A DNA stretch of 64,000 nucleotides from Neobacillus niacini (GTDB lineage: Bacteria; Bacillota; Bacilli; Bacillales; Cytobacillaceae), in NCBI RefSeq assembly GCF_019749295.1, contig NZ_JACWFG010000008.1:1-64000 (forward strand), given 5' to 3'. The position numbers and the translations under genes were made by a program. The notes under the pieces were generated by a model. The model was given only the letters and a program-made list of their open reading frames with translations, was not told where the DNA came from and did not search any database. This document shows positions 1 to 8,684 of this stretch, one piece after another (within the stretch, counting starts at the first letter, position 1; every line of letters starts with the position of its first letter).

Positions 1-28
1 TCCCTGTGAGAGTAGGACGTTGCCAGGC
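1..28 (+). rRNA. 5S ribosomal RNA, 3' end only
   Basis: The first bases read as the conserved 3' end of Bacillus 5S rRNA (CCCTGTGAGAGTAGGACG followed by TTGCCAGGC). The rest of the gene lies outside the window. Its position directly before the tRNA cluster matches an rrn-trn operon. The exact 3' end is estimated. Confidence 0.85.
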
Positions 29-40
29 TGTTATATAAAT

Positions 41-116
41 GGAGGATTAGCTCAGCTGGGAGAGCATCTGCCTTACAAGCAGAGGGTCGGCGGTTCGATC
101 CCGTCATCCTCCACCA
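41..116 (+). tRNA. tRNA-Val (TAC)
   Basis: Cloverleaf with acceptor GGAGGAT/ATCCTCC, anticodon TAC and encoded CCA. First tRNA after the 5S gene. Confidence 0.97.
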
Positions 117-153
117 TATTTTCTTCGCGAAAGTGAAAATAACCTATTATAAT

Positions 154-229
<76 letters not shown>

Positions 230-254
230 TGCTCTTTATTTTATTAAATTGTAT

Positions 255-330
255 GAGCCATTAGCTCAGTTGGTAGAGCATCTGACTTTTAATCAGAGGG
301 TCGAAGGTTCGAGTCCTTCATGGCTCACCA
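255..330 (+). tRNA. tRNA-Lys (TTT)
   Basis: Acceptor GAGCCAT/ATGGCTC, anticodon TTT, encoded CCA. Confidence 0.97.
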
Positions 331-360
331 AGATCTTTGTGTAAGAAAAATCTTCTATAT

Positions 361-442
361 GCGGGTGTGGCGGAATTGGCAGACGCACCAGACTTAGGAT
401 CTGGCGCCGCAAGGCGTGGGGGTTCGACTCCCTTCACCCGCA
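361..442 (+). tRNA. tRNA-Leu (TAG)
   Basis: Class II tRNA with a long variable arm, acceptor GCGGGTG/CACCCGC and anticodon TAG. The discriminator A is followed by CTT, so CCA is not encoded and must be added after transcription. Confidence 0.95.
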
Positions 443-467
443 CTTAAGTTTTAAGAAATCAATAGAT

Positions 468-542
468 GCGGAAGTAGTTCAGTGGTAGAACACCACCTTG
501 CCAAGGTGGGGGTCGCGGGTTCGAATCCCGTCTTCCGCTCCA
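468..542 (+). tRNA. tRNA-Gly (GCC)
   Basis: Acceptor GCGGAAG/CTTCCGC, anticodon GCC, encoded CCA. Confidence 0.97.
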
Positions 543-547
543 ATATT

Positions 548-636
548 GCCGGGGTGGCGGAACTGGCAGACGCACAGGACTTAAAATCCTGCGGTAGGTG
601 ACTACCGTACCGGTTCGATTCCGGTCCTCGGCACCA
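548..636 (+). tRNA. tRNA-Leu (TAA)
   Basis: Class II tRNA with a long variable arm, acceptor GCCGGGG/CCTCGGC, anticodon TAA and encoded CCA. Confidence 0.96.
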
Positions 637-654
637 AGTTTTTTAGCAAAATAT

Positions 655-731
655 GCGCCCGTAGCTCAATTGGATAGAGTGTCTGACTACGGATCAGAAG
701 GTTATGGGTTCGACTCCTTTCGGGCGCGCCA
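655..731 (+). tRNA. tRNA-Arg (ACG)
   Basis: Acceptor GCGCCCG/CGGGCGC, G discriminator, anticodon ACG (expected to be edited to inosine), encoded CCA. Confidence 0.97.
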
Positions 732-737
732 TATTTA

Positions 738-814
738 CGGGAAGTAGCTCAGCTTGGTAGAGCACTTGGTTTGGGACCAAGGGGTCGCAGGTTCGAATCC
801 TGTCTTCCCGACCA
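738..814 (+). tRNA. tRNA-Pro (TGG)
   Basis: Acceptor CGGGAAG/CTTCCCG, anticodon TGG, encoded CCA. Confidence 0.97.
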
Positions 815-833
815 GTCTTCTTAATTAACAAAT

Positions 834-909
834 GGGGCCTTAGCTCAGCTGGGAGAGCGCCTGCTTTGCACGCAGGAGGTCAGCGGTTCGATCCCGCTAG
901 GCTCCACCA
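834..909 (+). tRNA. tRNA-Ala (TGC)
   Basis: Acceptor begins GGGGCCT, anticodon TGC, encoded CCA. The neighbouring spacers are short and AT-rich. Confidence 0.97.
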
Positions 910-950
910 AAAATTTTTCACTTCACTGAAAAATAAAATTTTGAATATTT

Positions 951-1027
951 GGCGGTGTAGCTCAGCTGGCTAGAGCGTACGGTTCATACCCGTAAGGTCG
1001 GGGGTTCGATCCCCTCCGCCGCTACCA
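951..1027 (+). tRNA. tRNA-Met (CAT), elongator
   Basis: Anticodon CAT in loop TTCATAC, acceptor GGCGGTG with a terminal G-T pair, encoded CCA. It lacks the three G-C pairs below the anticodon that mark the initiator, so it is called elongator methionine tRNA. Confidence 0.9.
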
Positions 1028-1058
1028 ATGTTTTTATGAAGCAAAATAACAAATTTGA

Positions 1059-1135
1059 GGACCTTTAGCTCAGCTGGTTAGAGCAGACGGCTCATAACCG
1101 TCCGGTCGTAGGTTCGAGTCCTACAAGGTCCACCA
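1059..1135 (+). tRNA. tRNA-Ile2 (CAT, lysidine type)
   Basis: Anticodon loop CTCATAA with acceptor GGACCTT/AAGGTCC and encoded CCA. Sequence and position correspond to the Bacillus trnB tRNA whose CAT anticodon is converted to lysidine-AU by TilS to read AUA. The identity is assigned by resemblance; it could be misread as methionine. Confidence 0.82.
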
Positions 1136-1152
1136 ACAACCTTATATAATAT

Positions 1153-1245
1153 GGAGGAATACCCAAGTCCGGCTGAAGGGATCGGTCTTGAAAACCGACA
1201 GGCGGGTTAAACCGCGCGGGGGTTCGAATCCCTCTTCCTCCGCCA
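1153..1245 (+). tRNA. tRNA-Ser (TGA)
   Basis: Class II tRNA with a long variable arm, acceptor GGAGGAA/TTCCTCC, anticodon TGA, encoded CCA. Confidence 0.96.
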
Positions 1246-1313
1246 TATTATTACTTCAGCAACGAGCGTTACTTCAATGAATTAACCTCGAGTTGTATCA
1301 ATCGAGCCGCAGC

Positions 1314-1342
1314 TTGAATAAGCTTTCTGAGATTGATATAAA
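1314..1342 (+). promoter_or_regulatory. Candidate sigma-A promoter inside the tRNA cluster
   Basis: TTGAAT (1314-1319) and TATAAA (1337-1342) are separated by exactly 17 bases. They lie in the longest spacer of the cluster (about 120 bp), 24 bp before the initiator tRNA. This would let the second half of the cluster be transcribed independently of the rRNA operon. Inferred from motif and spacing only. Confidence 0.55.
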
Positions 1343-1366
1343 ATGCATTGAAACACTTTTTATTGT

Positions 1367-1440
<74 letters not shown>

Positions 1441-1442
1441 TT

Positions 1443-1519
1443 GGTCTGGTAGTTCAGTTGGTTAGAATGCCTGCCTGTCACGCAGGAGGTCGCGGGTTCG
1501 AGTCCCGTCCAGACCGCCA
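1443..1519 (+). tRNA. tRNA-Asp (GTC)
   Basis: Acceptor GGTCTGG/CCAGACC, anticodon GTC, encoded CCA. Starts two bases after the initiator tRNA. Confidence 0.97.
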
Positions 1520-1545
1520 TTTTTATTAAGATGGCAAAATATTGT

Positions 1546-1621
1546 GGCTCAGTAGCTCAGTCGGTAGAGCAAAGGACTGAAAATCCTTGTGTCGGCGGTT
1601 CGATTCCGTCCTGAGCCACCA
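1546..1621 (+). tRNA. tRNA-Phe (GAA)
   Basis: Acceptor GGCTCAG/CTGAGCC, anticodon GAA, encoded CCA. Confidence 0.97.
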
Positions 1622-1649
1622 TTTGTTTTTTATGGAAAACTATTATGAT

Positions 1650-1726
1650 GGCGATTGTGGCGAAGTGGTTAACGCACCTGATTGTGGTTCAGGCATTCGT
1701 GGGTTCGATTCCCATCAGTCGCCCCA
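1650..1726 (+). tRNA. tRNA-His (GTG)
   Basis: Anticodon GTG. The extra G(-1) is encoded at 1650 and pairs with C73, the identity element of bacterial tRNA-His. CCA is encoded. Confidence 0.96.
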
Positions 1727-1743
1727 TCTATAATCTATTATTT

Positions 1744-1817
1744 GCGGGTGTAGTTTAGTGGTAAAACCTCAGCCTTCCAAGCTGATGTTGTGAGTTCGAT
1801 TCTCATCACCCGCTCCA
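1744..1817 (+). tRNA. tRNA-Gly (TCC)
   Basis: Acceptor GCGGGTG/CACCCGC, anticodon TCC, encoded CCA. Confidence 0.97.
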
Positions 1818-1823
1818 ATTTAT

Positions 1824-1900
<77 letters not shown>

Positions 1901-1961
1901 GAATTTTTTGCAAAGCAAAATAATTATAGTTTTTTGCGAAAGCAAAATAACTTTCCATTGT

Positions 1962-2036
1962 TCCGCAGTAGCTCAGTGGTAGAGCTATCGGCTGTTAACC
2001 GATCGGTCGTAGGTTCGAGTCCTACCTGCGGAGCCA
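1962..2036 (+). tRNA. tRNA-Asn (GTT)
   Basis: Acceptor TCCGCAG/CTGCGGA, anticodon GTT, encoded CCA. The spacer before it holds two tandem mini-hairpins. Confidence 0.97.
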
Positions 2037-2044
2037 TTTTTTAT

Positions 2045-2135
2045 GGGGAAGTACTCAAGAGGCTGAAGAGGCGCCCCTGCTAAGGGTGTAGGTCGGGTAA
2101 CCGGCGCGAGGGTTCAAATCCCTCCTTCTCCGCCA
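2045..2135 (+). tRNA. tRNA-Ser (GCT)
   Basis: Class II tRNA with a long variable arm, acceptor GGGGAAG/CTTCTCC, anticodon GCT, encoded CCA. Confidence 0.96.
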
Positions 2136-2145
2136 TAAAATTTAA

Positions 2146-2217
2146 GGCCCCTTGGTCAAGCGGTTAAGACACCGCCCTTTCACGGCGGTAACACGGGTTC
2201 GAATCCCGTAGGGGTCA
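2146..2217 (+). tRNA. tRNA-Glu (TTC)
   Basis: Acceptor GGCCCCT/AGGGGTC, anticodon TTC. The discriminator A is followed by TAC, so CCA is not encoded. Last tRNA of the cluster. Confidence 0.95.
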
Positions 2218-2227
2218 TACAAAAAGG

Positions 2228-2257
2228 CTGATGATAAATTTATCATCAGTTTTTTTG
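2228..2257 (+). terminator. Rho-independent terminator of the tRNA cluster
   Basis: Perfect palindrome with arms CTGATGATAAA / TTTATCATCAG followed by a run of T, 10 bp after tRNA-Glu. Confidence 0.9.
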
Positions 2258-2310
2258 TGCTTAATTTTCCTGAAATTTCATTGGTTACATTCTGAATATG
2301 CCATTTTCCT

Positions 2311-2622
2311 AATTGGGATACTCTGGAGTCCCCGAGAGACTGTTGAATTTTCGATTCGGGTCAATGCAGCCCTTCTGGAGAGACCGAGAGTCTTCTAGGT
2401 AGGCCACTTAGGTAAATGCAACCCTCCTGGAGTGACCGAGAGCCTTCTAGGTATGCCACTTGGGTAAATGCAGCCCTCCTTGAGTGACCGAGAGTCTTCT
2501 AGATATGTCACTTGGGTAAATGCAGCACTCTTGGAGTGACCGAGAGCCTTCTAGATATGCCACTTGGGTAAATGCAGCCCTCCTGAAGTGACACAGTAGC
2601 TGCTGAATCTGCCTATTAGGTC
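2311..2622. repeat. 52-bp tandem repeat array A (about six units)
   Basis: The word AATGCA/AATGC recurs at 2363, 2415, 2467, 2519 and 2571, always 52 bp apart. CTGGAG at 2323 and 2375 extends the phase one unit upstream. Each unit carries GGAGTGACCGAGAG and CTTCTAG; on the minus strand it contains AGGAGGG-N3-CAT. The first and last units are the most diverged, and both share a CTG(T/C)TGAAT segment. 52 is not a multiple of 3 and the short frames through it look non-coding. No spacers separate the units, so this is not a CRISPR array. Confidence 0.92.
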
Positions 2623-3154
2623 TCTCCAATCTTCACTCACTACTGATTGATCAAACCTCTCCCTAACTTGCCTCATTTGTTTCATTCTGCTCTTTGATAT
2701 CCTCGTTAAGTTATAAAGTACCCCCCCCAAAAAATTTGTTGTTATATAAGAAAAACAAACCACCCAAGCTTCTAAAACCACCATTGCATGTCCTCGCTAA
2801 TAGAGTGCGTTTTTTCACAGAAAAACTTATATTAGTATAACTTCGCTCTTCCGTCTTTACCATAAAAAACCTTGATAACGCTTACATTCTTCTGAATTTC
2901 TGCACGTTATTACTGTTGAATTTATCACAAATCAAATAATATTTTTTATCCGAAAATCATAAAAAACTTTATATATTTTTGTCAGTTCGTGATGGATATC
3001 GTGTTAGTTCTTGTCGAAAACTGCTGAATAATTGCGGAATATGACCCTTTATGAATTTAAATGTCAGAAAAGATAAAAAAGTTTTACAAGGATTATTAGT
3101 ACTTTGCACTTATAATTAACCCTTGAAGTACATTTCACAAGGATGAGGTTATTA
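2623..3154. other. AT-rich spacer before glgB, no gene seen
   Basis: No credible gene or RNA family is visible. It contains a run of eight C at 2721-2728. A TATAAT hexamer lies at 3111-3116 without a good upstream -35 at 17 bp, so the glg promoter is not identified with confidence. B. subtilis glg genes are known to be driven by sporulation sigma factors; no convincing SigE match was recognised here. Confidence 0.5.
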
Positions 3155-5101
3155 ATGGCAGTGAATACGTTATATCCAACTGACTACCAATTGCATTTAT
3201 TTCATGAAGGAAACCTTTTTCAAAGTCATCAGCTTTTTGGAGCACACGTCTTTAAAGAATCTAATAAAGTTTACACACGATTCTGTGTTTGGGCTCCAAA
3301 TGCTAAAGAAGTCAGGCTAGTTGGTAATTTCAATAGCTGGAATGGAGAAGGTTACGATTTACATAGGGTAAACAATGAAGGTGTATGGATTATTGTCATT
3401 GATCAAGACCTGAATGGTTGCCTCTATAAATATGAAATAATTACTGCGCAAGAAGAAAGAATTTTAAAATCAGATCCATATGCTTTCTATTCTGAAGTAA
3501 GGCCAAATACTGCATCAATTGTTTATTCTTTGAAGGATTACGATTGGCAGGATAATCATTGGATGCAGCGGAAGGAAAAAAGGAACTTATTATCTGAGCC
3601 GCAGGTAATATATGAAGTTCATTTTGGATCGTGGAAAAAGCATGAAAATGGTGACTTTTTAACCTACAGGGAAATGGCAGCTGAACTAATTCCTTATGTG
3701 CTGGAACATGGTTTTACACATGTTGAGCTATTACCTCTCATTGAACACCCCTTTGACGGTTCGTGGGGATATCAAGGAACAGGATACTTTTCCACAACCT
3801 CTCGCTATGGTACACCAAAAGACTTTATGTATTTTGTTGAACAATGTCATCAAAATGGAATTGGAGTCATTTTAGATTGGGTACCTGGACACTTTTGTAA
3901 AGATTCACATGGTTTGTATCGATTTGATGGCTCACATATTTATTCATACGAAACCGAAAGTGACAGAGAAAATAAGGTATGGGGAACAGCAAACTTTGAT
4001 TTAGGAAAAGGAGAGGTACAAAGCTTCCTTATCTCAAATGCATTTTTTTGGATAGATTATTTCCATATTGACGGCTTTAGGATGGATGCTGTTGCAAATA
4101 TCATCTATTGGCCAAATTCAGCTGAGAATCAAGAAAATCCTTTTGGAATTGATTTTCTAAAAAAATTAAATATAGAAGTTCATGAATATGATCCAACCTT
4201 TGTGATGATTGGAGAGGATTCAACAGATTTCCCTAATGTGACAGCACCTGTCCATTATGGCGGATTAGGCTTTGATTATAAGTGGAATATGGGCTGGATG
4301 AATGACATGTTAAAATACATGGAAACTCCGCCATTTGCCCGTACTAGTGTTCATACTAAAGTAACTTTTTCCCTTCTTTATGCGTTTTCTGAAAACTTTA
4401 TGCTCCCATTTTCACATGACGAAGTGGTCCACGGTAAAAAATCACTGTTAGATAAAATGCCAGGGGATTATTGGGAGAAATTCGCTCAACTAAGGCTGCT
4501 GCTGGGATACATGTTTGCGCACCCTGGGAAGAATTTATTGTTTATGGGATTTGAGCTTGGCCAGTTTTCAGAGTGGAAAGATAAAGAACAGTTAGACTGG
4601 AATTTGTTAGATTATGAAATGCACAAAAATCTAAATCAGTATGTTAAACAATTAACAAAACTTTACAAACGTTCAAAACCATTATATGAATTGGACCATA
4701 TGCATGATGGCTTTGAATGGATTGACTGTAATAACCACAGCCAATCAGTCTTTTCCTTTATTAGAAAAGGTAAAACTGAAAATGATTATTTAGTTATCAT
4801 CTGTAACTTTACAGGTGTTCATTATCCAGAATATAAAATCGGCGTACCAGCTCAGAGTGAGTTTAGGGAAATTTTAAATAGTGATCATCAAGACTTTGGG
4901 GGCGCTGGATTTGTAAATAAGAAAACCTTTATGGCTGTCGAAGAGCCATTTCATGACAGGCCATATTCCGTTAATGTGACGATCCCGCCTTTTGGCATAC
5001 AGATCTTACGACCGGTTAAAAAACGAAAGGAGAGAAAAGGGAATGGGAAAGAAAAAGTGCGTAGCCATGCTATTGGCAGGAGGGAAAGGAAGCAGACTTA
5101 A
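3155..5101 (+). CDS. glgB: 1,4-alpha-glucan branching enzyme GlgB
   Basis: Transfers alpha-1,4 glucan segments to 6-positions to make glycogen branches (GH13). An N-terminal CBM48-like domain (about residues 30-115) precedes the catalytic barrel. Expected catalytic residues are visible: D311 in GFRMD, E354 in IGED and D422 in SHDEVVHG. The ATG at 3155 is preferred over the one at 3143 because GGATGAGG lies six bases before it. The 648-residue product ends in a very basic tail that runs 59 nt into glgC in another frame, so either the tail is real or the stop has drifted. First gene of glgBCDAP. Confidence 0.95.
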   Translation: MAVNTLYPTDYQLHLFHEGNLFQSHQLFGAHVFKESNKVYTRFCVWAPNAKEVRLVGNFNSWNGEGYDLHRVNNEGVWIIVIDQDLNGCLYKYEIITAQEERILKSDPYAFYSEVRPNTASIVYSLKDYDWQDNHWMQRKEKRNLLSEPQVIYEVHFGSWKKHENGDFLTYREMAAELIPYVLEHGFTHVELLPLIEHPFDGSWGYQGTGYFSTTSRYGTPKDFMYFVEQCHQNGIGVILDWVPGHFCKDSHGLYRFDGSHIYSYETESDRENKVWGTANFDLGKGEVQSFLISNAFFWIDYFHIDGFRMDAVANIIYWPNSAENQENPFGIDFLKKLNIEVHEYDPTFVMIGEDSTDFPNVTAPVHYGGLGFDYKWNMGWMNDMLKYMETPPFARTSVHTKVTFSLLYAFSENFMLPFSHDEVVHGKKSLLDKMPGDYWEKFAQLRLLLGYMFAHPGKNLLFMGFELGQFSEWKDKEQLDWNLLDYEMHKNLNQYVKQLTKLYKRSKPLYELDHMHDGFEWIDCNNHSQSVFSFIRKGKTENDYLVIICNFTGVHYPEYKIGVPAQSEFREILNSDHQDFGGAGFVNKKTFMAVEEPFHDRPYSVNVTIPPFGIQILRPVKKRKERKGNGKEKVRSHAIGRRERKQT

Positions 5102-6191
5102 TTCACTAACGAAAGATTTAGCGAAGCCTGCTGTCCCTTTTGGAGGAAAATACAGAATCATTGATTTTACGTTAAGCAATTGTGCAAATTCAGGTATTGA
5201 TACAGTTGGTGTTTTAACCCAGTATCAACCTTTACTGTTAAATTCTTATATCGGTATTGGAAGTGCATGGGACCTTGACCGTAAGGATGGAGGGGTAACT
5301 GTTTTACCTCCATATGCTGAGACATCAGAGGTAAAGTGGTATACCGGTACTGCAAGTGCCATTTATCAGAACTTAAATTATTTAAAACAATATCAGCCTG
5401 AATATGTCTTAATCCTTTCTGGCGACCATATCTACAAAATGAATTATGAGAGTATGCTAGAGTACCATATTGAAAAAAGAGCAGATGTCACCATTTCTCT
5501 AATTGAAGTTCCTTGGGCAGAAGCAAGCCGCTTTGGGATTATGAATACAAACGAGGATCTGAGAATAACAGAGTTTGAGGAAAAGCCAGCTGAGCCGAAG
5601 AACAATCTAGCTTCAATGGGCATTTATATTTTTAGCTGGAATATACTGAAAGAATATTTAGAGATGGATGCAAGAAACTCTAAATCCTCCCATGACTTTG
5701 GTAAGGATGTTATTCCATCCCTTTTAGAAGAAAACAAGAAGTTATATGCGTATCCATTTAAAGGCTATTGGAAGGACGTAGGTACTGTTAAAAGCCTTTG
5801 GGAAGCAAATATGGATTTATTAAACGATGAATGTGATTTAGACCTGTTTGACCATGATTGGAGGATTTATTCTGTAAACCCTAATCAACCGCCGCAGTAT
5901 ATCTCTCCGGAAGCTATTGTTAAAGAATCATTGATTAACGAGGGCTGTACGATAGAAGGAGAAATTGATAATTCTGTACTTTTCCAAGGAGTCAGTGTTG
6001 GAAAAGGATCAATCATTAAAGAGTCTGTCATTATGCCTGATGCGGTTATTGGCGAAAACGTAAAAATTGAAAAAGCAATCGTTCCAGGTGATGCTGTTAT
6101 CCCAGATGGAACCGTAATACGTTCATTTGATGATGAAATTATTCTAGTAACAGACGAAATGTTAAGCGGGGTATATCCTGCTTTTAAATAA
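5043..6191 (+). CDS. glgC: Glucose-1-phosphate adenylyltransferase, catalytic subunit GlgC
   Basis: Makes ADP-glucose from glucose-1-phosphate and ATP, the committed step of glycogen synthesis. The N-terminal nucleotidyltransferase motif ([10 protein letters not shown]) is intact, as are LSGDHIYKM and a C-terminal left-handed beta-helix with hexapeptide repeats. The start at 5043 (MGKKKCVAM) is chosen because AAAGGAG lies ten bases upstream; it falls inside the glgB 3' end. 382 residues, the usual length. It is followed by GlgD, with which it probably forms a hetero-oligomer as in other Bacilli. Confidence 0.95.
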   Translation: MGKKKCVAMLLAGGKGSRLNSLTKDLAKPAVPFGGKYRIIDFTLSNCANSGIDTVGVLTQYQPLLLNSYIGIGSAWDLDRKDGGVTVLPPYAETSEVKWYTGTASAIYQNLNYLKQYQPEYVLILSGDHIYKMNYESMLEYHIEKRADVTISLIEVPWAEASRFGIMNTNEDLRITEFEEKPAEPKNNLASMGIYIFSWNILKEYLEMDARNSKSSHDFGKDVIPSLLEENKKLYAYPFKGYWKDVGTVKSLWEANMDLLNDECDLDLFDHDWRIYSVNPNQPPQYISPEAIVKESLINEGCTIEGEIDNSVLFQGVSVGKGSIIKESVIMPDAVIGENVKIEKAIVPGDAVIPDGTVIRSFDDEIILVTDEMLSGVYPAFK

Positions 6192-6207
6192 ACGGGAGGG
6201 ACTAGTA

Positions 6208-7239
6208 TTGAAAAGAAAGTTATTAGGTGTTATTGACGCAACCACGTACCACGATGATTTAGAAGAGCTTTTGACACATCGCTCACTTGCAGCCCTGCCT
6301 TTTGCAGGACGTTATCGAATTATTGATTTTGTGCTTTCAAATATGGTGAATTCCGGAATTAGCAGCGTGGCTATCTTTCCAAAGATGATGTATCGTTCGC
6401 TTATGGATCACCTGGGTTCAGGGAAGAATTGGGATTTAAACCGCAAGCGTGATGGACTTTTCTTTTTTCCAACTCCTGTTGTGGATTCTGATATAAATAA
6501 AATTGGTTCATTTGAAAATTTTGCTGCAAACTTAGATTTCTTTTACCGCAGTTCTCAAGAGTACTCCATAATTACGAATTGCTACACAGTTTTCAATATG
6601 AATTTTAAACCGTTGTTAGACTGGCATATACATTCAGGATGCGATATTACCGAAATATATCATGAGAATGGGACTCCAATGGAGATGTATTTAGTAAAAA
6701 CATCCTTGCTCATAAAATTAATAGAAACAAGAAATGAAACAGGATATACATGTATGAGGGATGTTGTGTTAGACCCTGAACACAATCACTCCATTTGCAG
6801 ATATGATTATTCTGGATATGCAGTTATGATTAATTCAATCGAAAACTATTTTTCTACTAGTTTAAATCTATTGAACTCTGATGTTTGGAAGCAATTATTT
6901 ATTAAAGAACAGCCTATACTGACAAAGGTTAAGGATGAGCCGCCTACAAGGTATTTAAAAGGCTCTGCAGTACAAAATGCCATGATTGCGAATGGCTGCC
7001 TAATAAATGGCACGGTTGAAAATAGTATTATCTCTAGGGGCGTAAAAATTGGTAAAGGGGCAGTTATTAAGAATTGCATTATCATGCAAAAATGTGTAAT
7101 TGAAGATAATTGCTACCTGGATTCCGTTATTTTAGACAAGGACGTAAAGGTAGAGGCGGGTACAATCCTAACAGGTACTGCCAGGGATCCTTTTGTTGTG
7201 CGGAAGGGAACTAAACAAGGAGCTCTGATGAATTCGTGA
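6208..7239 (+). CDS. glgD: GlgD, glucose-1-phosphate adenylyltransferase regulatory subunit
   Basis: Homologous to GlgC but shorter, at 343 residues. The nucleotide-binding loop is degenerate: the GGxGSR motif is replaced near residues 10-20. The [19 protein letters not shown] segment and the C-terminal hexapeptide repeats are kept. This fits the non-catalytic modulating partner of GlgC. TTG start with GGGAGGG eight bases upstream. The 3' end overlaps the start of glgA by 4 nt, suggesting translational coupling. Confidence 0.93.
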   Translation: MKRKLLGVIDATTYHDDLEELLTHRSLAALPFAGRYRIIDFVLSNMVNSGISSVAIFPKMMYRSLMDHLGSGKNWDLNRKRDGLFFFPTPVVDSDINKIGSFENFAANLDFFYRSSQEYSIITNCYTVFNMNFKPLLDWHIHSGCDITEIYHENGTPMEMYLVKTSLLIKLIETRNETGYTCMRDVVLDPEHNHSICRYDYSGYAVMINSIENYFSTSLNLLNSDVWKQLFIKEQPILTKVKDEPPTRYLKGSAVQNAMIANGCLINGTVENSIISRGVKIGKGAVIKNCIIMQKCVIEDNCYLDSVILDKDVKVEAGTILTGTARDPFVVRKGTKQGALMNS

Positions 7240-8684
7240 AAGTATTATTTGCAGTTTCAGAATGTGGTCCATTTGCAAAATCTGGGGGACTTGCCGACGT
7301 GGCAGGTTCCCTGCCTAAAGAACTGAAAAGTCTTGGCACAGATGTAAGAGTAATCCTTCCCAAGTATGGGACGATTGCGGAAGAATTTAAAGCGGACATG
7401 AAAAAAATAAAAGAATTTACAGTCCCAGTTGGCTGGAGAAACCAATATTGTGGGATTGAGGAGCTATCGTATGAAGGAGTCACCTATTACTTTGTAGATA
7501 ATGAGTATTATTTCAAACGTGAAGGGTTTTATGGCTATTATGATGATGGCGAAAGATTCGCGTATTTTAATCGAGCTGTGTTGGAAGCATTATCACATCT
7601 TGATTTTTATCCAGATGTCCTGCATTGCCATGACTGGCATACAGCCATGATTCCTTTTCTATTAAGAATGGAGTATTACAAGCGAAAGAATTATGGGTTA
7701 ATACGCACTGTTTTTACCATTCATAATCTTCAATTCCAGGGTATTTTCCCAAGAGAAACATTAGGAGATCTACTTGGGTTAGATTGGGATGCTTTCTCCC
7801 CAGAGCATTTAGAGTTTTTTGGCTGTATTAATTTTATGAAGGGTGCTCTTGTTGCGGCTGACGAGATTACAACAGTAAGTCCAACCTATAAACAGGAGAT
7901 TCAGACTCCTGCATATGGCGAAAAACTGGAGGGGCTCCTAAAAACGAGAGAAGAAGATTTAGTTGGAATCTTAAATGGAATCGACGAAAATTTCTATAAT
8001 CCTGCTGATGATCCCCTGCTGTTTAAAACATATACAGTAAATAGTCTTGAAAATAAAGCCATTAACAAAAGTGAGGTTCAAAAATACTTTGGACTTCCAC
8101 AAAAACCAAACACTCCATTAATGGTCATGATTACTCGACTTACAAAACAAAAGGGATTAGATCTTGTAAAATGTGTTTTAAGGGATATTCTTCATGAAGA
8201 CATTCAAATGGTGGTTCTCGGTACGGGAGACTATGGATACGAAGAGTTTCTGCGTCAGTCAGCAAACGCCTATCCAGATAAATTAAAGGTTCATATCGGT
8301 TTTAGTGAAGGGCTGGCTCACAAGCTATATGCAGGTGCAGACCTATTCCTAATGCCATCTCTATTCGAACCTTGTGGTCTGGGGCAGCTAATCGCCATGA
8401 AGTACGGTGCGGTTCCAATTGTACGTGAAACAGGCGGATTAAATGATACCGTACAATCTTGGAATGAGACTGCCAATGAAGGGAATGGGTTTTCTTTCAA
8501 AAATTTTAATGCTCATGACATGCTATATACCATTAGAAGGGCAATACACTTTTATCACGACCCCGCTTGGGAAACGATTGTTCAAAAAGCGATGGAAAAG
8601 GATAATAGCTGGGCCCAGTCTGCATTCAAGTACAATCAGCTTTATGCAGAGCTGATCTCGAGGAGTGAGACCCATGTTTTCTAA
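7236..8684 (+). CDS. glgA: Glycogen synthase GlgA (ADP-glucose)
   Basis: GT5 glycosyltransferase that extends alpha-1,4 glucan from ADP-glucose. The N-terminal KSGGLADV loop binds ADP-glucose. The C-terminal GT-B domain has a Lys-rich [10 protein letters not shown] segment and the [15 protein letters not shown] acceptor/nucleotide motif. 482 residues, full length. The GTG start at 7236 overlaps the glgD stop, and AAGGAG lies 13 bases upstream. The 3' end overlaps glgP by 11 nt. Confidence 0.95.
   Translation: MKVLFAVSECGPFAKSGGLADVAGSLPKELKSLGTDVRVILPKYGTIAEEFKADMKKIKEFTVPVGWRNQYCGIEELSYEGVTYYFVDNEYYFKREGFYGYYDDGERFAYFNRAVLEALSHLDFYPDVLHCHDWHTAMIPFLLRMEYYKRKNYGLIRTVFTIHNLQFQGIFPRETLGDLLGLDWDAFSPEHLEFFGCINFMKGALVAADEITTVSPTYKQEIQTPAYGEKLEGLLKTREEDLVGILNGIDENFYNPADDPLLFKTYTVNSLENKAINKSEVQKYFGLPQKPNTPLMVMITRLTKQKGLDLVKCVLRDILHEDIQMVVLGTGDYGYEEFLRQSANAYPDKLKVHIGFSEGLAHKLYAGADLFLMPSLFEPCGLGQLIAMKYGAVPIVRETGGLNDTVQSWNETANEGNGFSFKNFNAHDMLYTIRRAIHFYHDPAWETIVQKAMEKDNSWAQSAFKYNQLYAELISRSETHVF

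Noticed and set aside
2311-2622. CRISPR-like appearance of the 52-bp repeats
   Set aside because: Units abut directly with no unique spacers, and no cas gene is in the window. The same holds for the array at 42267-42551.
2447-2784. Minus-strand frames of 60 and 77 codons containing repeated GGLHLPKWH
   Set aside because: They are translations of the 52-bp array; the period is not a multiple of 3, so the repeats fall in different frames, and no start signal is present.
3083-3116. TTTACA and TATAAT before glgB as a sigma-A promoter
   Set aside because: The two hexamers are 22 bp apart, outside the workable range.
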